Assembly (NCBI GenBank): GCA_024305405.1
Contig: JAKNDB010000110.1
Location: 558,001 to 622,000 of the forward strand
DNA: 64,000 nt
DNA from: Dirofilaria immitis
Lineage: Eukaryota; Nematoda; Chromadorea; Rhabditida; Onchocercidae
Direction of reading: 5' to 3'
Within the stretch, counting starts at the first letter, position 1. Every line of letters starts with the position of its first letter. Position numbers and translations under genes: made by a program. This document shows positions 27,050 through 37,886 of this stretch, one piece after another. Under the pieces are notes generated by a model, which was not told where the DNA came from, searched no databases, and saw only the letters and a program-made list of their open reading frames with translations.

Positions 27050-27150
27050 TTTTAACTCGATATCGGCACAGATTAAGAACGAAGACACCGCTGATGAACA
27101 ATAACTGCAGGCCCCAAACAAGCCAAATCAGATTGCGCCAATTTGCTGAC
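27050..27150 (-). CDS. Candidate membrane-spanning exon, unrecognised
   Basis: Minus-strand open stretch SANWRNLIWLVWGLQLL then FISGVFVLNLCRYR: one strongly hydrophobic segment followed by basic residues. It is flanked by an AG on its 5' side and a good donor (gtaaga) after RVK. No ATG and no partner exons were found, so gene membership is unknown. Confidence 0.25.
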
Positions 27151-27689
27151 TTCACTTAACTTTCTCTCAAACGATGAAAAAAAGTCCACTAAAATGACTC
27201 ATACAACTCAGAGTTTATATTTCCTCATTATCTACATATACCATATCAGAAAAAAGTTTCCAGGAATAATAAACCTGACGAAGCGGCATTATTCATGCAC
27301 AAGCCAGCACATATATTGGGGATTGGATCATGCCACAGATTAGCCACCAACTTGTTTAATCAATTTCTAATGGTAAATTCAAAACCAACTTACATGGAAT
27401 GTTCATTTCGCTTCAGCAACAAAATTCGAAATTGAAACGCTTCCAAAGAATACTAAAAAATAAATTAAAGTGTGAATAATTGAAAAATATTCAATTCAGT
27501 TCAACCGAAACACCGGCTACTAGTGAAAGATGCAAATAGGTGAAAAGGGAAATGACAAGAAGGCCAGATGGAAAAGAGGAATAAGAGCACGATTACAAGG
27601 AGGAAAATGAACAAACAAAAATAAGAAACTTGGTCCCAAAGGTTTATTCAAGCCTTGAATATAGAAAGATGCTGAACTTGAGGAAAACC

Positions 27690-27790
27690 GGGACGGCAGT
27701 GACGATAGCCGTTGTCCGGTATGCTGACAACCAGCTAACCACACTGCCACCGGTAACCCCCGTTCCACATTTAATTCCTGGTTTCTCGCT
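27690..27790 (-). repeat. Possible tRNA-related (SINE-like) A-box sequence
   Basis: The minus strand reads ggtggcagtgtggttagc, close to the tRNA A-box pattern TRGCNNAGYNGG, followed about 20 bases later by accggacaacggctatc. The B box is poor and no clover-leaf could be closed by eye, so this is at best a tRNA-derived repeat relic. Confidence 0.2.
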
Positions 27791-28067
27791 TCGCTCTTTG
27801 TTGATAGCAGTAAATTGGAACTAAGCACAACTTTAAAAGCGATTAAGACCAAAGCGGCATAAGCAATAGTTGGAATTAAACTGTTATACCCATAAATCAA
27901 GGTAGCCCGAGAGCAAGGTAAGATATGGGTAGGTGCAAAATCTAAAGGAGGAGACAACTGGCAATGCTAAATGCTTTGTGAAGTAGCAACTGGTAAGCAC
28001 GGGAAAGCGGGAACAGGAACGGGAGCAAGGGCACATACATATAAATCTACAAAGATGGCAGCATAAC

Positions 28068-28425
<358 letters not shown>

Positions 28426-28508
28426 TATGGCAAAGAAAGAGGCAGGCAGAGTGTAGCCTTCTGATAACGAGTATTGCTTCGGAAGTGAATGCCTGTGCTC
28501 ATGCTATA

Positions 28509-28556
28509 GCGAGAAAGAAAGAAAGGGAGGGAGAGAGAGACAGAGAGAGAGAGTGA
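28509..28556. repeat. Purine-rich (GAAA/GAGA) repeat
   Basis: A short polypurine tract of gaaag then gaga units, next to the GAT microsatellite. Confidence 0.85.
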
Positions 28557-28756
28557 AACTGATGTGAGTTACAGGGATGGAACAGAAAACATTAACAAGC
28601 ACCACCCCACCGCATGTATCCTATCCATCCATCCATAACATGACAGCTAGGCAAAATGGAAAACAAACGTTTTTGGCAAATTTCAAAAAAAAAAAAATTT
28701 GGAAGAAAATGAGGTGATTGGGAGAGACAGCCAATTGCTATAGCTACCGCTACGAC

Positions 28757-28790
28757 TGCAACTACAGCTGTAGCTACAGCTGTAGTTGCA
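28757..28790. repeat. Perfect 34-bp palindrome
   Basis: The half-sites tgcaactacagctgtag and ctacagctgtagttgca are exact reverse complements with no spacer, centred between 28773 and 28774. Flanks (tagctaccgctacgac on the left, accgcaactgcaact on the right) continue the same triplet-like theme imperfectly. It could extrude as a cruciform or bind a dimeric protein. Confidence 0.95.
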
Positions 28791-29342
28791 ACCGCAACTG
28801 CAACTACTACTCAATAACCAGCATCATCATTTCAAGGTTATCATTTATTGCCTTGTTGCTGGTGCTGATGAACTGATTGATTGTAATAGCCGCGATTCCT
28901 ATCGCGATATTTTCTGAAAAAAATTACTTACTTGAACTAAGCCGTTTTCTCTTAATTAAAATGGTTATCTTTTTCAGCGATAGATTCTATGATTAGATAA
29001 GTGTGACAAATAAGTACTTGTAACAAATAAAAATACCAAGCAAGCATAATTCGAAGCACTTACGCGGTCATGACTTTATAGCAATGTAGAAGAGATCGTC
29101 TCTGATACAAGTTGGATTGAGCCTTTCCACATTACCAGTAAAGCTTGCTTTCAACCATTCATTTCATACCATTGTATGGCAACAGCTGTTTCATTTCATT
29201 AGTTAATTTGTCAGCGGTGGCCGGTTTAATGTTTGAAAATCATTTTCACCATGACAATGAAGTCGGCTTACAAAATGCTTAAGTAGAGGAATAGTGCCAA
29301 GAGGAATCAATAAAATCAACATAATTTTGGTTTCCCGTAATC

Positions 29343-29540
29343 TCAAATTCCCGCATAAAGTATCCACATGGAAAGTCTACAACGTCCAATTGGTCTGCAT
29401 ACCAGACAGGTGCATTTACAATCTATGAAACGACAGGCTGCGCACGGATCGACACACGGTACGTGCATTATACCATGGTGATAGGTGGAGCAAACTGGCG
29501 ATACCCATGTGAATGGCGCCTCTGGCATGCAGACCGTCAT
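29343..29540 (-). CDS. Candidate Cys-rich exon or small protein
   Basis: A 65-codon open frame with 11 cysteines in clustered pairs (PCVDPCAACRF, DCKCTCLVC, GRCRL) ending WILYAGI and stop. The local GC content is clearly above that of the surroundings. The overlapping minus-strand frame is also open, and no flanking exon or signal peptide was identified, so coding status is uncertain. Confidence 0.3.
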   Translation of the reverse strand: MTVCMPEAPFTWVSPVCSTYHHGIMHVPCVDPCAACRFIDCKCTCLVCRPIGRCRLSMWILYAGI

Positions 29541-31314
29541 CGGTATTCATCCAGTTTTCCGTATTCCATGTGATTCTCCACAATAGATTAAGCTGCTTGT
29601 GCGGTCGATGAGTGTATTTTTCCACTTCGTGAAAATGCTTCAGCAAAATAAAATTGCGGATAATTGCATGATATGCTGCCAAATACTGTATCTGAAGAAT
29701 GTCTTCATTGATAACGGAATGGAAGGAAGCGAAAATAATAGAGTTTATAATTCGACGTATATTACATGTCCTATCACATCATTCTCTTAAATGCTTTAAA
29801 GAAACATGTATTGAAAGAAGGAAAAAGTATGGATAAGTGGCATAGTTTACTTGCAAATTCACTACTTTACAATCATATGATAATTTAATTTGTTTAATGA
29901 AAAACCTCTTCCAATCCTCATAGTGTTTTGCAAAATATTAGTGCGAAGAAAACATAGAGATAAGAAATTGACTTCGAGAGAATAAGAGTCATAATATAGC
30001 CTTTTTTTTTCTGTATTATGCTGTATATACAGAATTTGTTTGAAGGAATCATAATTTTAGCTCCCCTGTGTTACACTAAAAATTTTTGATCTCGAGTACC
30101 TGGTAAATAGAAATCAATTTAAGAAAATCACTACGTGAGGAACAGTTTTGACGCGATAAAGTAAGGAGGGGTATTTGAGTCCAATCCAAGACAGTGCTAC
30201 TTGTGAAACATTCATTGCATAGTGACAGGCATTGGAAATTGTGATTTATAGGTAGATAAATCTAGATAAAATAAACAAAATGAGATAGGGACTAAAAGAA
30301 ATACCAGTTGGGGCAATACTTTTGAAGCTGGCTTGAAACGACGGCGTAACGACGGACTCTAAACTATCAACAGTACCTTTCAGAGCTCACATAAAAACAT
30401 TCATACACGTCTACAACCATTAATCACTACTTCTACTGTGCTTGTTATGACTATTTATTGCATCTCGCTAGAAATATGCTTTATATACCGTGTATGTATG
30501 TATTTGTACATGCATATGTGTGTGTTACATTTTTGTTTACTTGCCAAGAAACTTTATAATTTCAAATTCGGTGCTGTCATATCGCCGTAAACTACAAATT
30601 GACGCGCCGCAAATACCGACATGAATTTGCGATCTATGTATGCAAATGTATAATTATTAATCAGTTTTCAGAAGAGAGTCATTAAATCATATTGCTTCCT
30701 GAAAATAAACTTTTCTGTCTCATTATTAATCTCGACAGCATCATTTACTACCTCCTGACCATATCATATAAAAATTATACTTATCATTGTGTATAGTTTC
30801 AGGATGCTGCTGATTATTTAGTGCCAATAAAATTATGTGCTGGATAGCCGAGGTTTTTCTCTTCTGTTTACACAGCAAGCTAATGATGCATATGCACAGG
30901 AGCGTATTATCAGTTGACCTTTGACCTGTCGTATAGTACGATGAATAACAAGCAGCATGATTTCATAGACGCAAAGAAAGCCGGTAATTCTGTTTTTGTT
31001 GGAGCAAACCAGCAATAAAGTGGTGGAAAGTAGTGAGAAAGAGACAAAGAAAGCATAGTGTGAAGAGAGTTAAGGCAGGGGCCAGAGAGTTTAATAGGAC
31101 TGTGGAAGTCCATCACAACATGTAAACATCAGCTGAGCAGGGCCGAAAACAGCTGAGTGCGGCGTATATGTATGTGTATGTTCTTCAAAGTAGCGCTACT
31201 GCCACCGACGATATGCAAAACGCATCGCGGTGCAGGCATTCTTTCGGCAGGAAAATGAAGTGCTCAAAATTTAGCCTCGTTGATGGCCAGGTATCAGCGT
31301 GCTGTGTATGTGTG

Positions 31315-31343
31315 TAGTGTATGTATATATATATGTATATGTG

Positions 31344-31374
<31 letters not shown>

Positions 31375-31391
31375 GTATGTATTTATGTATG

Positions 31392-31422
<31 letters not shown>

Positions 31423-31480
31423 TTATATATATATTTATACATGTATATGTGTGTGCATATGTGTATTGTATGTTGCAGGT
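31315..31480. repeat. Compound TA/TATG microsatellite
   Basis: Alternating runs of tatata and tatgtatg spanning about 165 bp. The Tyr/Val/Met-rich and Ile/Tyr/Thr-rich ORFs over it on both strands are artefacts. Confidence 0.95.
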
Positions 31481-31486
31481 AGGGAT

Positions 31487-31666
31487 CGACCGGAAGGACA
31501 ACGGAATGGCCTGCCTTGGCGAACGAACTACTGTGAACTAGATGAAAAATTCGATAAAGTAGGCAGGGTTCTGGTGCTGTGGCAAAGAGAGGAAGCGGTA
31601 GGAGAAGGAGAACTACCAAATGCGCTTTGCTTTGAGCCTTCCATCCATGTAGGCAACCGCCTATAG
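31487..31666 (+). CDS. Possible terminal exon, unrecognised
   Basis: After an acceptor-like ttgtatgttgcag there is an open frame of about 62 codons (GRDRPEGQRNGLPW, LDEKFDKVGRVLVLWQ) with higher GC than its flanks, ending in a stop at 31664-31666. It lies immediately beside the microsatellite, and no upstream exon was identified. Confidence 0.2.
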   Translation, partial: RPEGQRNGLPWRTNYCELDEKFDKVGRVLVLWQREEAVGEGELPNALCFEPSIHVGNRL

Positions 31667-33317
31667 CACGCGTTTGGTGTCAGCGCAAGTAGAGCTTTTT
31701 ATTTTCAAAGAAAAAGCTCAAAAACGCTTCGAAACAGAGCTAAGTATTTGGAATACAAACAATCATCATCGCTATGCCTCAAACAAATGTCATCTAAATA
31801 ATAAAACTTTTTACAAGAAATACTAACAACTTATTGACGAACTTTCAACAAAAACGAAACTATGACCTCATTGCTTTAAATCAAATTATTTAGCAGTACT
31901 TAAATCTCCTTATCAAATATACAGTAGGTATAGATTTTGCTGACTTCCATCAACCTGAAAATTCTGAAATAAATAATGCACATCTTCAAACAGAAATGCT
32001 GCAAAGCTTTTTTGCAAATTGCTTGCACCATTGCACTCAGTTCACTTCTGTAGTATGGGATTGATTCTGTCAGTCGTACGAATGCAGTGCCATCGAGCGT
32101 GAAAATATTGTTAAGAAAAATGAAAGTAATAATGCTCCGAATTTGAATTTGTTAATATAAGTGATTTCTAAGAATGAAATCGGGAATTACACAAGAATCC
32201 GGACTTTCGGGACAATATTGGCCATAGTTGAGCATTAGCCTCCTGATAGGAACAACATATACACCAACAGCAGATTAATCAGCAGTCTTACTATTTTACG
32301 GTTACGGAAACCGATAGTTGCACAGTCGATGGTATGAAGTGAATGATACAGCAAAACAGTAAGAGTGACTAAAAGGGCAAGAAGGAAAATTAAAAATTAT
32401 GACGAACTATATTCTCGATCGACAAAGAACTGCACCAATGAAAAATCAAATTCCTGGATTTCCCACTTCTCGATCGTCCGGTTTAAGCAGGCACATTTGC
32501 CTGTTCTACCTTTGATAATAGTCACCTTTGGTTTGTTTGCTTTCGTTAGAAGATGCCAAATAATTGCGGTTCTCAATTCTCCATGATATATGTATACCAG
32601 ACTTGACGGAGCAATTTGTTTTTATGCATTCTCTATATATTTTCACAAATTTTATCATAGGTCAATTCTAAGAAATGTCGAGAACTAACAGGTGTCCAGG
32701 AAAATTATTTTCTCTGGTTTAAATCCACTCTCCTTTTGTCACCGTCCTTCATTCTTAATACTTCTATTCTACATATGGCCACTGTCGTAATATGCGTAGT
32801 TTTTTCGCAAATATGTCAAACTGGTAAAATATCTTTAAATCTATCAGATTAATGTTGAGAATTAGGCAAGAGGTCTCTTTAAACTAACCGACTTTTCTAA
32901 AAACGAAAATACAACACAACATTTTGCAGCAGATGATTTATGCCCAGAGAGTACAGTTGCACTCCATCTGTTGCGTCGCAAACAAATCATTCATTTTTTC
33001 ACAAATTCGCATGCGGTATTTATCGTTTCAATATATTCACGGACAAAAAAATATATAAGGTTATTTTATTTTGCATTACGTGCATGCGTGAATGAATTAT
33101 TCGAGAGAAATTACTATATTGCTTTGATACATGAAGAGAAATTGCTAGAAAAATTGCAAAAACTCCCTGAAAAATGCACCTTGCATATGTATGCACGAAT
33201 TAGTACAAAATTTCCTAACACATAACCTGATAAGAGAACTGTCAGATTTGATCTTGTGAAAGGATTTTAATCCTGAATTCGTTTAAGATATACAATTACA
33301 ATTTTTTACGAAATTTA

Positions 33318-33379
33318 GGAGACAGAAAAAAGACAATGAAGCAAATATGGAGAAGTTCATTGAGAAATTGTTTCCTGGT
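33318..33379 (+). CDS. Possible small exon, unrecognised
   Basis: A short segment with acceptor aaatttag and a strong donor (gtgagt) near 33379 encodes RRQKKDNEANMEKFIEKLFP, a basic then amphipathic stretch. Such sequence occurs in nuclear-receptor hinges, and a receptor-like relic lies about 1 kb downstream, but the order is wrong for one simple gene. Treat it as speculative. Confidence 0.2.
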
Positions 33380-34349
33380 GAGTATAAGCCGGAATGCAGA
33401 GTGGTAACGACAAAATTCCACAGAAATGATATTTTTGGTGCCTTCTAGCTTATAGTTTCACCAGTGGCTCTTTCCTTAAACTTCGCTTATAACAAACTAA
33501 TAATTGCTATATTAACACAAGTGACAATGATTACATCTGACTGACATGAAATCAGTGAAGAGGATTGTTAGTAGGGAATCCTTGATCTGACGAATGATTT
33601 AATCAAATGTATCCTTACTTGAGACTAGCAACTTTACCTTTTGATTTGGATTGCACTTGATTTCCGAACAATAAGCAACCTGATCGAGTAATTAAATTTC
33701 TGATTCCTTTTGAGCATAATCTGTAGCTGACACGGTAAGCGAGCATATGTAAAGAATTTCCTCGACTCTTACATTAACTTTGATAATACATTTTCCAAAC
33801 ATGTTATTTCCTGTACTGGCTATACGAATTTCAAGAATTTCAAGACAGACAAAGCAAAATTTTATTCGAAAAGCGAGTACGAAATATTCGCTAGGAACAA
33901 TTTAAAAGCCACCGATTGTTTTGAAATTGTGAGTGAAATATGAAGCCACCGAAATTTGATGTCCATATTACTTCAGAGCTTCTTCTTCTTGTTCAGGTAT
34001 TTCTTCATAGTTAATTTTCTGGTTACCAAATTTGCACAATATCCGACATTCTAAATAATTTACGAAACATCTCATTTCCTTATGCTACGTTCGTCTCCAA
34101 AATCTGATCTTCCAAGAGGTTATAGCGGTATGCAAGTACAACTATAAGGCAGCAAAGAGAAGGGATATTCTCCAAAGTTTTAAGAAATTGGAATATTTGA
34201 TAGTTGGAAAGTCGAGATCAACAAGAACTTGATCAAAATATGAATTAGACGGAGTAATGCTAAAACCGCAAGTCTTCTAGGAGGTCAAAGAATAATTATT
34301 ACTCGATATACAAGAGCCCTCCAGAAAAAGACACAATGTACTTGCTGAA

Positions 34350-34525
34350 TCTTCCTGTTACGACAATACTGGAGGATGGATACATTTCAAATGAATAAGA
34401 CATCTGCATAGATTTTGACATTAAGCAGCTTCCAAGAATGCATTGAAGATACGGCCGTATGAAATGGAAACAAACGAGACTGTAACAAATGTCGCACTAG
34501 ACGTTGTCTGGAAGGGAAAGTTCTT
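34350..34525 (+). pseudogene. Relic resembling a nuclear-receptor DNA-binding domain
   Basis: In one frame from 34463 the sequence reads NGNKRDCNKCRTRRCLEGK, which has the spacing of the second zinc finger of nuclear receptors (C-x2-C-R-x2-R-C-L-x2-G). Just upstream, in another frame, KNALKIRPYEM and a short CYDNTGGWIHF segment sit where a DBD of the DAF-12/NHR-8 type has its finger-1 to finger-2 linker and first finger. Several stops and at least one frame change interrupt it, so it is a decayed copy or an exon damaged by sequence error. The similarity is from memory of the family only. Confidence 0.35.
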
Positions 34526-34770
34526 TTATGAAAACAGCCCAGAAGCTGCACTACAAACAAGGCTGGAGAACGGGAAATGAAACTGATATAAAAAATGTCC
34601 CGTTCGCCTTACATATGAGCATCCGTGTACGCAGCAATTATCAAATGTAACGATTGGTTACAAAGATTGGTATAAAAATTAAACTATCAAGAGACAACAG
34701 TCAACTTGGGAAACAAAAACATACACCCACCCACACACACACGCATACAAACATACATAATTATACGATA

Positions 34771-34773
<3 letters not shown>

Positions 34774-34802
<29 letters not shown>
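34774..34802. repeat. (TA)n microsatellite
   Basis: An uninterrupted at/ta run, preceded at 34728-34745 by a short cacaca run. Confidence 0.97.
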
Positions 34803-34806
<4 letters not shown>

Positions 34807-35159
34807 CAATAGGGAAAATGCTTTTCAAAGCACATTGAAAATCCTCAGAAATGGATGTATATGACGGGACAGCGAGGGATATAGGCTTCCCCGTCAGTCG
34901 CCTCTTCATTTTGGGGTCAAGACCGTAGCTACCAACAGTGATATGCACACACATATGTATGCACACCTGATTAGGTTACTGCTCCTTTTCGAGGTGCAAC
35001 CATTATCAACAGTACCGACGGTATGTATGGTGCCTCCTCCTTACTCTCCAATCACTCACTGCTGCTCAACGAGTCAACCTATGAAAATATCAGTTTACTT
35101 ACGTTCCGACAACACACCGATAAGTGACACATATCACATTACTAGATGACGTCCACATG

Positions 35160-35200
35160 AGCAGCACATACATATATACATATACATACATACACAAACA
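35160..35200. repeat. CATA-type short repeat
   Basis: Imperfect cata/tata units (acatacatatatac...), low complexity. Confidence 0.7.
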
Positions 35201-35499
35201 TTCGAATACCCAAAATTATACATTTAGCAAAAATACACTGTTTTTAGCCACCACTAAAGCTACTCTTTCAAAGCATCAAAAAGCCCCAATCGATTTCACT
35301 CCCATCCTGCTGTCAACATTATCGTCCTTTTATCGGCAGTGCCATCAGCACCACTGTCGTCGCCATCTATTTCAAACATACAATAGAACCATTACAAACA
35401 GTATGTGTCGCAGCAGAATAATGCAGCATTATCAGGTAGGATTGTCGCACTGCTGAATCACATTCGAGAAAGAAACAGTGGTGCAACCGAAATGACTCT

Positions 35500-37480
35500 T
35501 TACATGTAGTGGTCCTATTATTTTTCGATGAGAAATAAATCAGCCTAAAAAACCACTTACATTTTCTACAGTTGGAAAAAAGCGAATTAATCCAGTAAAA
35601 CTATTATTGCAAAAGTGTCATTTCAATAGACTGGATTTTATTGATCTCGAAGCGGATGGTGATGGAAATTTATTGACTATAGGACGACATGTTTCATATA
35701 CTAATATTTTGCTTCTATTTAATATTCAGAATAACAAATGAATAGTAACAGTGGATGGCTTATCTTACATATCAACGAAACAAAATTATTTAATTCTATT
35801 GACGAATGCAGTAATTGCAGTCATCTATCATACAACAGTCATCTATCATCAGGATAATTTACAAATAGTCAACTCATCGGTGAAAATCTTTGGAATGATA
35901 TCAATAGACACATTCGTTAAAAGATTGGGAAAATATGTTTCAAAAAAGTCCAAAATTTCTAATAGATATAAGCTCTTTCGCAGACCATGATATGAATTCT
36001 GGAAAATGAAGGAAATAAGCTAGGAAGAAGAAAACTAACTTAAATTATATTTATCTCGCTAATAAAAACTAAAAATTTGCTCTATTCTATAATGTTTGCT
36101 AACGTATGCAAACATTTATTTTCTTTGAAGTTTACGAAAATGTAAGATATCTTTTGTCCAAACTAGCATTTTCAAACTCTTATATGCTCACAATGCCATC
36201 TTCCAACTATTATTACGCAACCTTGCTACCTTCTCCAACTATGCTACAAATTTTGGATGGAATAAAATAATAGAAAACAAAATCAACATGTGCATGGTGT
36301 AGGAAACTGGTACTCAATCATAACTGTAGTGATGCTAGGAGGGTCAGATTAAAATTCCCTTTACTGCATATTTACCAGCGGTTTTATCCCACAAACATAG
36401 CAATATAAGGTGGAATAAAAAATTTCTGTGTGGTATAGTAATAATTTGTTGTTCTGACTCCATTTTCTTTTTCCAAAAAAAAAAAAAATTAAAGCTTGTT
36501 ATATCATTGAAATCAACGTAGACACACTGAGATCGTTGCCACCGCTATTTGAACCCAATGAACCCACTTCGGAAACAAAAATTAGTTGATGCATGTGCTT
36601 AACAACCTTTGCTAAGAGATACTGAGATCGGACATGCTGTCAAGCAATCGCAAAATAAAACCACTCAAGCTTTAGAAAAGTAGAAGATATTACTACGATA
36701 ATCTGTTGAAGTTCACCGTAGTCACCTTTACAATTTATAAAGTGGGACAATTGGAAGACCGTTACTGTAATTTATCGGTGGTAAAGAGCAAAAGGGTTAC
36801 AGTGGAGCGAGACAAATTCCCAACTGAAGCGTAAACTAATCCATGTTAAGCTTTCAAAAACAAAATGAATCTAGAAAAATATCACCCGATTGTAGTAAAA
36901 TTGTTGAAAGGCATTAGTAACCAACTAATTTTAATTTTACTAACTAAACCGTTGTGCGCAAATGTATTATAAAAAAGTATTTCCATTTTGCCCATTTTCC
37001 TTTCTTACCATTACACTCTACATTACATTAAACGAATATCTACAGTACACAACTAAAATCAATAAGATTAAATCACAAACTGATCGATAACAAAAATTGA
37101 AATCAACAAATATAATAGCGGGATTAAATTCATTTGTCGATATCACGACAACACAAAAATGACATGAAAAGGTATGGTTCGCTCTAGTTGGCAGTGAAAA
37201 TATTTTCAAAAGCCCAAATTTCAGCATAAAAAAATTATCCCTTCTCAAATATTTTTTGTATTTGTATCATGACGAAAATTTACAAAATACACGAAAACAG
37301 ATAAATTCGATTACCTCAAAATAATACACTAATAGAAACATAATTTATGCATCGGAAGTGAATGGTATTATATAATTCTTACCTCGTATAATTGAGAAAT
37401 ATGCAAGTTTGGTTTTTATAAACTTCAGCTCCTCGCTTATTTCAAAATACGTAGGAAATAAATGCTCAACATTTCCATGA
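35500..37480. other. Intergenic, no supported gene
   Basis: AT-rich DNA between the repeat-rich region and the TXNDC11-like gene. No exon chain or recognised motif was seen. Confidence 0.5.
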
Positions 37481-37592
37481 GCATTTTAATAGTTTGATAA
37501 AAAAACAATCAGCTGATCGACCAAACATAAACAATATACGCAACAAAAAAATTTTTAAACAACAAATCATAAGGTTGAGCAGTAATTTAAAA

Positions 37593-37790
37593 ATGAGTGT
37601 TGATGTGAAGTTTTACATGAATTTTCCGGGATATTATTTTGGCTGGTATCAAGAGGATTTAGATATCGATAATACCTTCAGAAGTCTCCGTGTGGAACGG
37701 AGTTGTCCGCAGCGTCTGGAAAAAAAGAAGGAAAATGTTTTAAACTCTTTTCACAGAAGCGATGAAGTTACATTTCCCCAAAGTCACTAG
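37593..37790 (+). CDS. Possible small protein, unrecognised (65 aa)
   Basis: An ATG-initiated open frame (MSVDVKFYMNFPGYYF, then WYQEDLDIDNTFRSLRVERS, ending TFPQSH) converges on the 3' end of the TXNDC11-like gene. It has a balanced composition unlike most chance ORFs here, but no splice signals, no known family and an in-frame longer version starting at 37494. Confidence 0.3.
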   Translation: MSVDVKFYMNFPGYYFGWYQEDLDIDNTFRSLRVERSCPQRLEKKKENVLNSFHRSDEVTFPQSH

Positions 37791-37886
37791 ATTAAAAGAA
37801 AGAATACAGTACTGATAGCTCCCATATATTCATTTCCGTGAACAAAATCTTAAAAATTTTAGGTCATCAAAATAAAATATGAAACG

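Noticed and set aside
27520..27957. 145-codon minus-strand ORF
   Set aside because: Pro/Leu/Ser-rich low-complexity translation with no domain, signal or splice support. It overlaps the possible tRNA-like repeat.
31271..31541. Tyr/Val/Met-rich and Ile/Tyr/Thr-rich ORFs on both strands
   Set aside because: They are produced by the TA/TATG repeat.
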